A stretch of 64,000 bases of DNA from Dyella terrae (GCF_022394535.1 NZ_CP089414.1:248001-312000); one strand, 5' to 3'. Positions 48,488 to 58,101 are shown, counted from the stretch's first letter. Numbers and translations: made by a program. The notes: generated from the letters alone by a model not told the origin.

Positions 48488-49936
48488 TCAGGCGGAGAGA
48501 AGGGCGATGTCGGCAGCCAGTATCTCGCCCCAGGCTTGCAACTGGTCGAGAATGCCGAGCTTGTTTCGGTGGGCGTCATCCGCACGCAGCGCGGCGATGT
48601 GGGCGAAATACTGGTCCAGCGTCAGGTTCGTCAAGGGTGTGGGCCGGGTCAGCCGATCACGGCAGAAGGCCTGCCAACGCGCCTGTTCTTCAAGGTTGAG
48701 GGTTTCCGGCCAGTTGCGTGCACGGTAGCGGAATAGCAGTTCCGGATAACGCGAATCGCGGAATGGAAAGCTGCGCTGGCCCAAGTGCTCTGGCGGCGTT
48801 GCGCGGATGTCCGCCAGCAGACGTTTGTCCGCATCTGGCAGAAAACCGCCGTACAGCGCCAGCTCCGGATCCTGCGGTGGTGGCAGGTCGGCCCCGCGCT
48901 GGAACACGCGGCGAAGCTTGGCCGCCAGCCCCTCGGCAGAGGCAAGCATGTCGCGGTGCGCGTGCACGCGGTCGAGATCGATCTGCAGGCGCTCGAGGTC
49001 CACGCCCTTCAGCGTGGAGAGCGGAGCGAGCGCTGGCGAGCGGTTCGCGCGAACGGTGCGTAGCGGAATCCGTTCGACGCCTTCGGGCAGATCGGCCCGT
49101 GCGGTAAATACACGGTCGGCAATCTCATCCTCGTCCAATGCCAGCAGCTCGGATGGATCGTTCGCCAGGTCGTACACGATGATCTCCGCCGGCCGGCTCG
49201 GGTGCGCAGCCAACGGTGCGACCACGGCCAGGCAATGCCGGCTGGACGGGTAGCGGGAAGACACATGTACCACCGGCGTCATCGCCACCACGTCGAGCAT
49301 TTCGAACACGCGCTGCTTGCGCCGCAGGTTGAAATACCAATCCCACAGGCGTGGCTGGCGCACGCGGATCAGGCGGGCCAGGTCGATCAGCGCATAGACG
49401 TCGGACAACGCGTCGTGCGCGCGCTCCTGTCGAAGATGGTTGGCGGTGGCCAGGTGTTCCAGCTTGAAGCTGGGCGAGCCATCCTCGCGCTTGGGCCACT
49501 CGATGCCTTCGGGACGCAGCGCCTGGCACATGCGCACGAGGTCGATCAGGTCCCAGCGAGAGTTACCGTTCTCCCATTCACGGCCGTAAGGCTCGAACAT
49601 ATTCCGATAAAACAGCTGGCGGCCAATTTCGTCGTCGAAACGCAGTGAGTTGTAGCCCACCCCGCAGGTACCTGGCTGGGCCAACTGCTCATGTACGCGC
49701 GCTGCGAAGTCCGACTCCAGGCAGCCCTCGCGCTCGGCCTGTTGCGGCGTGATGCCGGTGATCAGACAGGCCTCGGGGTGCGGCGGCATCTCCTCAGGCG
49801 GTTTGCCGAAGAACATCACCGGCTCGCCCACGACCTCCAGTTCCATCGTGGTGCGGATGCCGGCGAACTGCACCGGGCGGTCACGCCAAGGGTCGGCGCC
49901 AAACGTCTCGTAGTCGTGCCAGAAGAAAGTCTGCAT
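48488..49936 (-). CDS. sbcB: Exodeoxyribonuclease I
   Basis: A 482-residue 3'-5' ssDNA exonuclease. The DEDD domain comprises FFWHDYETFGADPWRDRPVQFAGIRT (motif I Asp/Glu), CGVGYNSLRFDDEIGRQLFYRN (motif II) and ERAHDALSDVYALIDLARL (motif III). The SH3-like and helical domains of ExoI follow, with the C-terminal ALR..DAHRNKLGILDQL end. ATG 49936 (MQTFFWHDYETFG) is chosen over a longer frame to 49981. Divergent from orn. Confidence 0.95.
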   Translation of the reverse strand: MQTFFWHDYETFGADPWRDRPVQFAGIRTTMELEVVGEPVMFFGKPPEEMPPHPEACLITGITPQQAEREGCLESDFAARVHEQLAQPGTCGVGYNSLRFDDEIGRQLFYRNMFEPYGREWENGNSRWDLIDLVRMCQALRPEGIEWPKREDGSPSFKLEHLATANHLRQERAHDALSDVYALIDLARLIRVRQPRLWDWYFNLRRKQRVFEMLDVVAMTPVVHVSSRYPSSRHCLAVVAPLAAHPSRPAEIIVYDLANDPSELLALDEDEIADRVFTARADLPEGVERIPLRTVRANRSPALAPLSTLKGVDLERLQIDLDRVHAHRDMLASAEGLAAKLRRVFQRGADLPPPQDPELALYGGFLPDADKRLLADIRATPPEHLGQRSFPFRDSRYPELLFRYRARNWPETLNLEEQARWQAFCRDRLTRPTPLTNLTLDQYFAHIAALRADDAHRNKLGILDQLQAWGEILAADIALLSA

Positions 49937-50061
49937 GCCGCGATCATCGCATGGCCCTTCTGCGTGCTCCATGCGGCCCACCCCTGGCAGGCGCCCCGAT
50001 CGTGCCGAATTCAGCGGCCTGGTCGGTGCGCTGCTGTTAGACTCCGCGTCCAGGAGGGCGC

Positions 50062-50622
50062 ATGAGCCAAGCGAACGAAGACAATCTGATCTGGATCGAT
50101 CTGGAAATGACCGGTCTCGATACGGACAACGATTCCATTCTCGAGATCGCCACCATCGTCACCGACAAGGATCTTCGCATTCTGGCGGAAGGCCCGGTGT
50201 TCGCGATTCGCCACCCGCTGGAGCGGCTGGAAGGCATGGATGCGTGGAACCGTAACCAGCACCGCCGGTCTGGCTTGTGGGACCAGGTGGTGGCTTCCAG
50301 TGATGACCACGCAGCGGCGGAACAGGCCACGCTCGATTTTCTCAAAGAGTGGGTGCCGGCCGGCAAGTCGCCCATGTGCGGCAACTCGATCTGCCAGGAT
50401 CGCCGCTTCCTGCACCGTGAGATGCCACGGCTGGAGCGCTACTTTCACTACCGCAACCTCGACGTGTCCACGCTGAAGGAGCTCGCGCGCCGCTGGGCGC
50501 CGGCTGTCGGCAAGGGCTTCTCCAAGGAATCCGCGCACACCGCGTTGTCGGACATCCGCGACTCGATCGACGAACTGCGCTACTACCGCCGCTTCATGGG
50601 GCCGCTGGGCGGCGAGTTCTGA
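50062..50622 (+). CDS. orn: Oligoribonuclease
   Basis: A 186-residue DEDDh 3'-5' exoribonuclease that degrades 2-5-nt RNAs and pGpG. Motifs: [29 protein letters not shown] (I), [36 protein letters not shown] (II) and [21 protein letters not shown] (III with the His-Asp pair). Length is standard. SD aggaggg precedes ATG 50062. Folp and glmM follow on the same strand. Confidence 0.97.
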   Translation: MSQANEDNLIWIDLEMTGLDTDNDSILEIATIVTDKDLRILAEGPVFAIRHPLERLEGMDAWNRNQHRRSGLWDQVVASSDDHAAAEQATLDFLKEWVPAGKSPMCGNSICQDRRFLHREMPRLERYFHYRNLDVSTLKELARRWAPAVGKGFSKESAHTALSDIRDSIDELRYYRRFMGPLGGEF

Positions 50623-50642
50623 GTCTTCCTACGGGAGTCACT

Positions 50643-51551
50643 ATGTCCTTCGATCTGTTCGCTCCCGTGCTCGACTGCAACGGGCGGTCGCTCAAACTTG
50701 ACCGCCCGCGCGTGGTCGGCATCCTCAACGTCACGCCCGATTCGTTTTCCGATGGCGGTAACTACGCATCGTTAGATGACGCCGTGGCGCATGGTCTGCG
50801 CATGGTGGAAGAGGGTGCGGACATGCTGGACATCGGCGGAGAATCGACCCGCCCCGGATCCGGCGACGTTCCCGTTGAGGAAGAGTTGCGGCGCATCGTG
50901 CCCGTGCTCGAGCAACTGGCAGCGCGTACCAGCGTCCCGCTGGCCATCGATACCTCCAAGCCAGAAGTGATGCGTGCGGCCGTGGCGGCTGGCGCGGGCA
51001 TGATCAACGACGTCTATGCCCTGCGACGCGAAGGCGCCTTGGATGCCGCGGCCGAACTCGGCGTACCGGTGTGCCTGATGCATATGCTGGGCGAACCGCG
51101 CAGCATGCAAGACGATCCGCACTACGACGATGTGGTCGGCGAGGTGCACCGGTTTCTGACCGATCGGCTATTTGCCTGCGAGTTGGCCGGCATCGATCGT
51201 CGCAAGGTTATGGTCGACCCCGGTTTCGGCTTCGGCAAGAACCTGGAGCACAATCTGGCCCTGCTGCGGGCGTTGGAGCGTTTTGCGAATCTTGGCAGTG
51301 GCGTCTATGTCGGTATGTCGCGAAAATCGATGATCGGCGCGATGACGGGACGGCAGGTGCCTGCTGAGCGCGTGGCGGGCTCGGTCGCCGCGGCCGTCAT
51401 TGCAGTGCAGCGCGGCGCACGGATGGTGCGCGTTCATGACGTGGCGGCTACCGTCGACGCGCTCGCGGTGTGGCATGCCGTGCAGGCTGGCGATGTGCCG
51501 GCGCGCCGTGACGACAAACCCTCCATGCCGCGCTGGCCGGATGACGAGTAA
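50643..51551 (+). CDS. folP: Dihydropteroate synthase
   Basis: A 302-residue DHPS (TIM barrel) that joins pABA to 6-hydroxymethyl-dihydropterin pyrophosphate. Signature 1 is GILNVTPDSFSDGGNY and signature 2 DIGGESTRPGSGDVPVEEELRRIVPVLE; IDTSKPEVM, INDVYALR, VMVDPGFGFGKN and GMSRKSMIG follow in family order. It starts 21 bp after orn and is followed 57 bp later by glmM; folP-glmM adjacency is a conserved proteobacterial arrangement. Confidence 0.97.
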   Translation: MSFDLFAPVLDCNGRSLKLDRPRVVGILNVTPDSFSDGGNYASLDDAVAHGLRMVEEGADMLDIGGESTRPGSGDVPVEEELRRIVPVLEQLAARTSVPLAIDTSKPEVMRAAVAAGAGMINDVYALRREGALDAAAELGVPVCLMHMLGEPRSMQDDPHYDDVVGEVHRFLTDRLFACELAGIDRRKVMVDPGFGFGKNLEHNLALLRALERFANLGSGVYVGMSRKSMIGAMTGRQVPAERVAGSVAAAVIAVQRGARMVRVHDVAATVDALAVWHAVQAGDVPARRDDKPSMPRWPDDE

Positions 51552-51608
51552 TCACCCAGAACAGGATGTCTGGCGCATCAACGCGCCGACTTCGGCAGGA
51601 GTAATGCC

Positions 51609-52961
51609 ATGACGCAACGGAAATATTTTGGAACCGACGGTATCCGCGGCCTGGTAGGGCAGTGGCCCATCAGTGCAGATTTCATGCTGCGGCTGGGTCG
51701 CGCGCTCGGCGTGGTGCTGGCGCGCCATGGGCGCGCACGGCCGAAGGTGGTGATCGGCAAGGACACCCGCGTATCCGGCTACATGTTCGAATCCGCCCTC
51801 GAAGCAGGGCTGGTCGCTGCAGGGGCCGACGTGGCATTACTCGGGCCCATGCCTACACCGGGCGTGGCGTTCCTCACGCGCTCGCTGCGCGCCGACGCAG
51901 GCATTGTGATCAGCGCGTCGCATAACCCGCATCATGACAACGGCATCAAGTTCTTTTCGGCCAATGGCGAAAAGCTCTCCGATGACGTGGAGCAGGCCAT
52001 CGAGGAAGAACTGGAGCTGGAGTTCACTACCGTTCCCTCCGAACAGCTCGGCAAGGCCACCCGTATCGCGGACGCCGTGACGCGCTACGCGGAGTTCTGC
52101 AAATCGACAGTGTCTGAAGATTTCAGTCTGCGTGGCATGAAGATCGTGCTCGACTGCGCCAATGGGGCGACCTATCAGGTGGCGCCGAAGGTGTTCTCCG
52201 AACTCGGCGCGGTGGTGAACACCATCGGCGATCGGCCCGACGGTTTCAACATCAATCGCGACGTAGGCTCCACGCACCCACAGGCACTGGAGCGCGCCGT
52301 GTTGGAACAGGCTGCCGACATCGGCATCGCCTTCGATGGCGACGGAGACCGCGTCCAGTTGGTCGACCGCCACGGCAAGTTGGCTGATGGCGACGACATT
52401 CTTTTCGTGTTGGCCAACGCATGGCATGCGCAGGGCCTACTGCTCGGCCCGGTGGTCGGCACGCTGATGAGTAACTATGGCCTTCAGCTCGCACTGGCCC
52501 AGCACGACGTAAAGCTGATCCGCGCCAACGTGGGTGACCGTTACGTGCTGCAGCAGCTCAAGGAACACGGCGGCAACCTGGGTGGCGAAACCTCCGGCCA
52601 CATCCTGTGCCTGGACCGCGCCACCACGGGTGACGGCATTGTCTCCGCACTGGCCGTGCTGGAGGCGCTGACCTATGCCGGCACGGATTTCGCCGAGGCG
52701 CGGCAGGGGCTGCACAAAATGCCCCAGATCATGATCAACGTGCGCGCGGACGGTGCCCGCGAGGCCTTGCATAGTCAGCCGGTACGCGAAGCGCTTGCTG
52801 AGACCGAGCGCGCGCTGTCGGGCCGTGGTCGAGTGGTGCTGCGTGCCTCGGGTACGGAGCCGCTGGTCCGCGTGACGGTAGAGGCTGCCGACGAGGGCGA
52901 AGTGCGGCAGTTGGCCGAAAAGCTCGCCGGTGTCGTAAAATCGTCCGCAGAACGTTCGTGA
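51609..52961 (+). CDS. glmM: Phosphoglucosamine mutase
   Basis: A 450-residue alpha-D-phosphohexomutase making glucosamine-1-phosphate for UDP-GlcNAc. The N-terminus [11 protein letters not shown] is diagnostic of GlmM. The phosphoserine loop is [16 protein letters not shown] (Ser104); the metal loop [11 protein letters not shown] is near residue 245; the sugar loop [12 protein letters not shown] and the phosphate-binding [14 protein letters not shown] are present. Last gene of the orn-folP-glmM stretch. Confidence 0.97.
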   Translation: MTQRKYFGTDGIRGLVGQWPISADFMLRLGRALGVVLARHGRARPKVVIGKDTRVSGYMFESALEAGLVAAGADVALLGPMPTPGVAFLTRSLRADAGIVISASHNPHHDNGIKFFSANGEKLSDDVEQAIEEELELEFTTVPSEQLGKATRIADAVTRYAEFCKSTVSEDFSLRGMKIVLDCANGATYQVAPKVFSELGAVVNTIGDRPDGFNINRDVGSTHPQALERAVLEQAADIGIAFDGDGDRVQLVDRHGKLADGDDILFVLANAWHAQGLLLGPVVGTLMSNYGLQLALAQHDVKLIRANVGDRYVLQQLKEHGGNLGGETSGHILCLDRATTGDGIVSALAVLEALTYAGTDFAEARQGLHKMPQIMINVRADGAREALHSQPVREALAETERALSGRGRVVLRASGTEPLVRVTVEAADEGEVRQLAEKLAGVVKSSAERS

Positions 52962-53081
52962 GCCTGTAAGAAGTTCGGGGATCTTGCATCCCACCCAGGT
53001 CGCCAAGGATTGGCCCGACGTGCCCCGCCCCTGCGGTGGCGGACAGACAAGTGGACCGCACGCACAACCTGTGGACAAGCC

Positions 53082-54017
53082 ATGAAGAAAGTTCCAACCC
53101 TCGACATCCGTCGTTACGACACAGACCGTGCCGCATTCGTTGCCGAGCTGGGTAACGCCTACCGTGAATACGGCTTCTGCTGCATCAGCGGCCACGGTAT
53201 TCCGCGCGAGCTGATCGACGGCGCCTACGAGTCGTTCCAGCAGTTCTTCGCGCTGCCGGCCGACACCAAGATGAAATACCACGTGCCTGGCAGTGGCGGC
53301 GCGCGCGGCTACACGCCGTACAAGGTGGAAACGGCGAAGGACAGCAAACACGCCGACCTCAAGGAGTTCTGGCACGTTGGTCGCGAGATTCCGCGCGACT
53401 CGAAGTTCGCCGACGTGATGCCGCCCAACATCTGGCCGGCCGAAATCTCGGACTTCAAGAAAAACGGCTACGGCCTGTTCGAAGCACTCGACCAGCTCGG
53501 CTCGCGCGTGCTGCGCGCGCTGGCCTTGCATATCGAACTGCCCGAGCACTTTTTCGATGACAAGATCGACCAGGGCAATTCTATCCTGCGCCCGATCCAC
53601 TATCCGCCGATCACCGAAGACAACATCCCGAACGTGCGCGCCGGTGCCCACGAGGACATCAACTTCATCACGCTACTGGTCGGCGCGAGCGCGGAAGGCT
53701 TGGAAGTGCTGACGCGCGAGGGCGAATGGTTGCCGATCACCACCGAAGGCGACGCCATCGTGGTCAACATCGGCGACATGCTGCAGCGCCTGACCAACCA
53801 CGTGTACCCGTCCACGTCGCATCGCGTGGTGAATCCGCAGAACGATAACGCACGCAAGCCGCGTTACTCGGTGCCGTACTTCCTGCACCCGAACCCGGAC
53901 GTGGTGCTCGACCCGCTGCCGCAAACGGTTACGCCGGACAACCCGAGCCGGTACGACACCAGCATCACCTCGCACGAGTATCTGCTCGAGCGCCTGCGCC
54001 AGATCAAGCTGATCTGA
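53082..54017 (+). CDS. 2-oxoglutarate/Fe(II)-dependent dioxygenase (isopenicillin N synthase-like)
   Basis: A 311-residue 2OG-Fe(II) oxygenase. An N-terminal DIOX_N-like part (VPTLDIRRYDTDRAAFVAELGNAYREYGFCCISGHGI) precedes the double-stranded beta helix. The iron ligands are His190, Asp192 (AHEDINFITLL) and His247 (STSHRVVNP), and Arg261-x-Ser263 (PRYSVPYFLHP) is the 2-oxoglutarate clamp. Substrate unknown; bacterial relatives are often just called isopenicillin N synthase family. ATG 53082 is chosen from the conserved N-terminus. Confidence 0.9.
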   Translation: MKKVPTLDIRRYDTDRAAFVAELGNAYREYGFCCISGHGIPRELIDGAYESFQQFFALPADTKMKYHVPGSGGARGYTPYKVETAKDSKHADLKEFWHVGREIPRDSKFADVMPPNIWPAEISDFKKNGYGLFEALDQLGSRVLRALALHIELPEHFFDDKIDQGNSILRPIHYPPITEDNIPNVRAGAHEDINFITLLVGASAEGLEVLTREGEWLPITTEGDAIVVNIGDMLQRLTNHVYPSTSHRVVNPQNDNARKPRYSVPYFLHPNPDVVLDPLPQTVTPDNPSRYDTSITSHEYLLERLRQIKLI

Positions 54018-54026
54018 TCCCGCTTT

Positions 54027-54057
54027 GTGCTCCCTCTTCATTATGGAGAGGGAGCAC
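54027..54057. terminator. Hairpin after the dioxygenase gene
   Basis: GTGCTCCCTCT pairs perfectly (11 bp) with AGAGGGAGCAC around a 9-nt loop, 10 bp after the stop; only a short T-rich tail follows. Confidence 0.6.
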
Positions 54058-54175
54058 TTGTTCCGCGTTTCATGCGCGCCGCTCGGCCCAAACCGGGATG
54101 GTGGCCATGACTTCCGATCGATTCCCCCGGCTCAGGCGCGTACTACGCTGCACTCCCTCGTAGCGGGAGTTCGCC

Positions 54176-54676
54176 ATGCGCCTGAAGTCGTTGCTGTGGA
54201 TCGCCTGTTTCCTGAGTGGCAACGTCATGGCGACAGCCGATGACCCTTTTCGCGACTTTACGGACCTGACGGGGCACTGGACCTGTCACGGTGTCTTTCC
54301 CGCCTCGGGAAAGATTATCGACTCCACCATTCGTTTCGACTTCGATCTCAACGGCAAGGCGCTGATCAAGCACCACGACGACACGTCACCGTCCGCGACG
54401 TATCACGCGCTTGAGGCATGGGGATACGACGCCAAAAATGGCCGCTACAACGCGACCATTCTCGACAGCTTCGGTGGCGCTCGGCTGTTTTCGTCTGATG
54501 GCTGGAAAGACGGGCGCCTGGTCTGGCGTTCCGCGCCCGAGATCAAGCCAGCCCAGCGCTTCACCTATATTCGAGAGCCCAAGAAAGGCTTGCGCATCGA
54601 TTGGGAAGTGGAGCGTGAGGGCAACTTCGTGGTTGGCGATACGCTGCAATGCTCGCTGGAGGGTACCGGTCAGTGA
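54176..54676 (+). CDS. Exported DUF1579-like hypothetical protein
   Basis: A 166-residue exported protein (signal peptide MRLKSLLWIACFLSGNVMATA). The mature region starts FRDFTDLTGHWTCHGVFPASGKIIDSTIRFDFDLNGKALI, then ALEAWGYDAKNGRYNATILDSFGG, with a lipocalin-like beta-strand rhythm seen in DUF1579-type proteins. No catalytic motif recognised. Its stop overlaps by 7 bp the expected stop of the convergent SDR gene. Confidence 0.75.
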   Translation: MRLKSLLWIACFLSGNVMATADDPFRDFTDLTGHWTCHGVFPASGKIIDSTIRFDFDLNGKALIKHHDDTSPSATYHALEAWGYDAKNGRYNATILDSFGGARLFSSDGWKDGRLVWRSAPEIKPAQRFTYIREPKKGLRIDWEVEREGNFVVGDTLQCSLEGTGQ

Positions 54677-55486
54677 GTGGCTTCCAGCGCGCGATAACGC
54701 TTCGATTCGCGGGCCGATAGCCAGAGCGTGAACCGGTCGGGCAGCAGCTTCGTCAATGCTTTGATAAAGCGGTTGACGCCCCCCGGTGACGTGCACGATG
54801 TCGCCACGCTCCGCCGCTTCATAGCCTTCGCGCACCACAGCCTCGGCGCTCTGCCACATAAAGCCCGGCAGCTTGTTCATCAGCAGCCGAGTACCGGTGA
54901 CGTCGTGGAACTCCGACCAGGTGAAGCCTGGGCATAGCGCGCAGACGTTGATGCCAAGATGACGGTTCTCAAGTCCAAGCGATTGAGAGAATTTGATCAG
55001 ATACGCCTTGCTCGCCGCATACAGCGTGTGGCCGGCTGAGCCGGGTATATGCCCCGCCAGCGAGGCAACATTCACGATGCGGCCGTAGCCGCGTTCACGC
55101 ATGCCGGGCAGCAGGCGCCACGCCAATTCGGCGGGAGCGGTCATCAACACCCGGATAAAGGCCTCATGCATCGGCCAGTCGACCGCTTCGAACGTGCCTG
55201 GCACGCCGTAGCCTGCATTGTTGATGAGCCAGTCCACCTTAAGTCCACGTGCGTCCAATGCATCGCACAGTTGCGCCACGGCGGATGGGTCGGCCAGGTC
55301 CGTCGGGAGCACGGTCACGGTTGCCTGGTGGCGATCACGCAGCTCCTGGGCCAGCGCTTCGAGCCTCTCCACTCGGCGGGCCGTCAGCACCAGATCATGG
55401 CCGCGGGCCGCGAGCTCCCGGGCGAAGGCGGCGCCAATACCGGCGGAAGCGCCTGTGACCAGGCTGAGTGGACGGGTCGTGGTCAT
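54670..55486 (-). pseudogene. SDR oxidoreductase gene with a one-base C-terminal frameshift
   Basis: Short-chain dehydrogenase: TGASAGIGAAFAREL (nucleotide loop), NNAGYGVPG, catalytic Ser in VNVASLAG and Tyr/Lys in YAASKAYLI. ATG 55486 has SD aaggag. At 54779-54784 a run of six C (six G on the coding strand) shifts the frame. As written, the frame runs on to 54386, antisense through the neighbouring gene. With five G the frame reads VTGGVNRFIKALTKLLPDRF and ends LEATH at 54670, just meeting the neighbour. The corrected 271-residue protein is a normal SDR, so this is a real frameshift or a sequencing error. Confidence 0.88.
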
Positions 55487-55607
55487 AAAGTGGTCTCCTT
55501 GTGGTTCTTCTGATTTTTTCCGTAAAGGCAATGGCTTGTCGCCGACTCGTTGCCAGTGGCATGGTCCGACGTTAAGCTTTCGGGTTTATACGCAAGGGAA
55601 GACGCGC

Positions 55608-56357
55608 ATGCGCAAGAAACTCGTCGCCGGCAATTGGAAGATGCATGGTAGCCGCAGCATGGCGACTGCCCTGGTCGGCGACGTCGCTGCCGCACTGCCA
55701 GCGGACATCGACGTTGTCGTCATTCCGCCGTTTCCTTACCTGGGCGAACTGGCCATGCAGCATGCCGGTTCCGGCCTGGGCTTTGGCGGCCAGGACGTGA
55801 GTGAACACGAAGGGCAGGGTGCCTACACGGGTGAAGTGTCCGCCGCCATGTTGGCCGACGTGGGCGCGCAATGGGTCTTGATGGGCCATTCCGAGCGTCG
55901 CCACTACCATCACGAAACAAGTGAGCTGGTAGCACGCAAATTCGCCGCCGCCAGGGCTGGCGGGCTTACCCCCATTCTCTGCGTGGGTGAAACGCTGGCC
56001 GAGCGAGAGAACGGACTCACCGATGCCGTCGTGGCGCGCCAACTCAAGGCCGTGATCGAGTTGAACGGCATCGCCAGCTTCGATACGGCCGTGATCGCGT
56101 ATGAGCCCGTGTGGGCCATTGGCACCGGGCACACGGCCTCACCCGAGCAGGCCCAGCACGTTCATGCGTTCATCCGTAGCCAACTGGAAAAAGAAGATGC
56201 TATGATTGCCCGTCTGACCCGACTGCTTTACGGCGGTAGCGTCAAAGCGGCAAATGCTGCGGATTTGTTCGCACAGCCGGATGTGGATGGTGGGTTGATC
56301 GGGGGCGCCTCGCTGGCATCGGCTGATTTCCTCGGTATCTGCGCCGCAGCCTATTGA
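55608..56357 (+). CDS. tpiA: Triosephosphate isomerase
   Basis: A 249-residue TIM. The active-site residues are Asn9 and Lys11 (AGNWKMHG), His94 (LMGHSERRHY) and Glu166 (AYEPVWAIGTG), with the phosphate loop LLYGGSVKAANA and the GLIGGASL end. It interconverts DHAP and glyceraldehyde-3-phosphate. ATG 55608 has SD aaggga at 8 nt. secG follows 25 bp later, as in many proteobacteria (tpiA-secG-tRNA-Leu-nuo order). Confidence 0.97.
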   Translation: MRKKLVAGNWKMHGSRSMATALVGDVAAALPADIDVVVIPPFPYLGELAMQHAGSGLGFGGQDVSEHEGQGAYTGEVSAAMLADVGAQWVLMGHSERRHYHHETSELVARKFAAARAGGLTPILCVGETLAERENGLTDAVVARQLKAVIELNGIASFDTAVIAYEPVWAIGTGHTASPEQAQHVHAFIRSQLEKEDAMIARLTRLLYGGSVKAANAADLFAQPDVDGGLIGGASLASADFLGICAAAY

Positions 56358-56382
56358 GCATCACGGACTCTTAAAGAGAACC

Positions 56383-56826
56383 ATGTTCGTCATTTTCAGC
56401 GTCTTCTACATTCTGATCGCCGCGGCGATGATCGTGCTGATTTTGATGCAGCGCGGCGCTGGTGCGGACGCGGGCTCCGGTTTCGGCGGCGGTGCATCCG
56501 CCACTGTGTTCGGTGCACGTGGTTCGGCGAGCTTCCTGACGCGTACCACAGCGGTGCTGGCCGCGCTGTTCTTTGCGCTGAGCCTGGGCATGGGTATGTA
56601 CCTGAGCCACAGCGGCAAAACGCAGAGCGATAACAGCGGTGATCTGGGCGTGATGTCGGGTCTTGCCAACAAGCCGGCGGCAACGCAGAATGCGCAGCCC
56701 GTCGCTCCGGTCAATGCGGAAATCCCGCAGGCCACCAAGTCGGCCCAGGGCGATGTTCCTGCCGCGACGACTCCGGCCAAGCCTGCAGGCGATGTGCCTG
56801 CAGCAGAACCAGCAAAGAAAAACTAA
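56383..56826 (+). CDS. secG: Preprotein translocase subunit SecG
   Basis: A 147-residue SecG. Two membrane helices (about 2-21 and 49-69) flank the conserved GADAGSGFGGGASATVFGARGSASFLTRTTAVLAALFFALSL block. The C-terminal half is a long Ala/Pro/Lys-rich tail, common in Xanthomonadales SecG. It assists SecYE-dependent export. A tRNA-Leu gene starts 11 bp downstream. Confidence 0.95.
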   Translation: MFVIFSVFYILIAAAMIVLILMQRGAGADAGSGFGGGASATVFGARGSASFLTRTTAVLAALFFALSLGMGMYLSHSGKTQSDNSGDLGVMSGLANKPAATQNAQPVAPVNAEIPQATKSAQGDVPAATTPAKPAGDVPAAEPAKKN

Positions 56827-56837
56827 GTAAGACACCT

Positions 56838-56922
56838 GCCCAGGTGGCGGAATTGGTAGACGCACTACCTTGAGGTGGTAGCGCCGTAAGGCGTGGGGGT
56901 TCGAGTCCCCCCTTGGGCACCA
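56838..56922 (+). tRNA. tRNA-Leu (anticodon GAG)
   Basis: An 85-nt type II tRNA with CCA encoded. The acceptor arms GCCCAGG/CCTTGGGC pair, the anticodon stem is CTACC/GGTAG and the loop TTGAGGT gives anticodon GAG. A long variable arm and the TTCGAGT T-loop follow. secG-tRNA-Leu is a common order. The integrase remnant right after it suggests the tRNA 3' end is the island attachment site. Confidence 0.96.
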
Positions 56923-56965
56923 ATGAGAGATTTGGAACTGTCCACGACAGTCCAGAATCGTAGAT

Positions 56966-56991
56966 AACCCCGCGTAATTGCGGGGTTTTTT
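56966..56991 (+). terminator. Terminator after tRNA-Leu
   Basis: AACCCCGC and GCGGGGTT pair (8 bp) around a 6-nt loop, followed by TTTTA. Confidence 0.88.
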
Positions 56992-57098
56992 ATTGTCTGT
57001 TGTCCAGGGGTGTCCTGAGCTATCCAGGGCAATCCAGGATTGGTGGGTATAATTTTGGGTACAATTTTCCCTCTATGTACCCAAATAGGTCTCAAGCT

Positions 57099-57659
57099 AT
57101 GCCGCGTCTTGCCGCGTCATTGACCGAACTTCAGATCCGGAAAGCCAAGCCCCAGGACAAGCCGTACTTCCTCTCGGATGGTAATGGGCTGGTGCTCTGG
57201 ATTAGTCCCGCCGGGCTCAAAGCTTGGCGTGTGCGTTACCGTCTGTCGGATGGTTCGCGGCCCGCGCCTGCGACGGTTGGTCATTACCCGGAAATGTCAC
57301 TGGCGGATGCGCGCGTTAAAGCAGTGGAAGTGCAGCGCGATGCTAAGCATGGGAAGACCACTGCTGGCCTTCGTAAGGCTCGCCAAGAGATAGATGCTGC
57401 TGCGGATGCCGGAGTGGCGGCTGAGGCAGAGCTTCGCGCTGAAATTGAGCAAGCATCATTTCGCTCTGTATCTGGGCGATGGATGGCGGAGAAGCGCTTA
57501 ACTTGGGCGACGGAAGCCAAGATGACTGCGTCGGGTGCGCCGGTATTCCGCTTGAGCTGGACAAACGCCTGCTTGGCGGGAGCGGGAAGGTGTGCGTACG
57601 GGCAGTCCTTCATGTCGAGTGGAGGACCAATAAGGTCCTCCACTCGCAGCTCGACGTGA
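57099..57659 (+). pseudogene. Truncated P4-type tyrosine integrase
   Basis: The first ~140 residues match the N-terminal DUF4102 arm-binding domain and the start of the core-binding domain of P4-like integrases: LTELQIRKAKPQDKPYFLSDGNGLVLWISPAGLKAWRVRYRL, VGHYPEMSLADARVKA and FRSVSGRWMAEKRLTWATE. After about 57515 the frame loses resemblance and stops at 57659; the catalytic R-H-R-Y domain is absent. Its 5' end lies 177 bp after tRNA-Leu, as expected for an integrated island. A truncated gene on the other strand begins at the break, so a deletion joined them. Confidence 0.82.
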
Positions 57660-57814
57660 TGATGCTGCATACGCGCCATGTTGTTGAAGCCGATTCGAGG
57701 CGAGGTATGTTTGCTCTGTGACTCGCCCGGATAGAGAGCATGGTTGGCGGTGGTTGGCATCAAGCCATCTTGAGGCGCGCAATGCACTTCTATACCTTTG
57801 ATGCCCGCGTTCAT
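57284..57814 (-). pseudogene. 3'-truncated phage-like gene abutting the integrase remnant
   Basis: A frame starting ATG 57814, overlapping the upstream stop (ATGA), reads MNAGIKGIEVHCAPQDGLMP, TANHALYPGESQSKHT, GFNNMARMQHHHVELRVEDL and APDAVILASVAQVKRFSAIH. That looks like genuine coding sequence, but I do not recognise the family. Beyond about residue 115 the frame runs antisense through the integrase remnant, so its natural C-terminus has been lost at the same junction (about 57500-57520). Confidence 0.5.
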
Positions 57815-58101
57815 TGCACACCGCCAAGCAGTTGATCACTGGCAAGCTTGGCAGCCGCCGCAAGGAGCGCATCTACCTTCGTGTAATGTAGCTTAGGGAT
57901 AATGGACTTTACCTTCTTGCGAATCTTGTCGTCAGATTCGCCACGACCCATCGCCATGCGTATAGATGGGATCAATTTAGCGAGCTGCTCGGCCTCCAAC
58001 TCTTCCGGTGTAGGCTCAATCGACTCGATGGCCATGATGGCCTGGTTAATCAAGTCATCGCCTATGACGATGACTTCCTTCTTGGCGTTCTTGTTAGCCA
58101 T
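57811..58101 (-). CDS. Small hypothetical island protein
   Basis: A 96-residue acidic/helical protein (MANKNAKKEVIVIGDDLINQ start) with IESIEPTPEELEAEQLAKLI, then KIRKKVKSIIPKLHYTKVDALLAAAAKL. It is translationally coupled to the gene downstream (ATGA) and follows the split AlpA-like gene by one base. No family recognised; its context suggests a phage or plasmid accessory gene. Confidence 0.65.
   Translation of the reverse strand: MANKNAKKEVIVIGDDLINQAIMAIESIEPTPEELEAEQLAKLIPSIRMAMGRGESDDKIRKKVKSIIPKLHYTKVDALLAAAAKLASDQLLGGVQ

Noticed and set aside
54386..54669. Run-on C-terminus of the SDR frame
   Set aside because: It is antisense to an exported protein gene with a clear signal peptide, and a one-base correction at 54779-54784 gives a family-like end at 54670.
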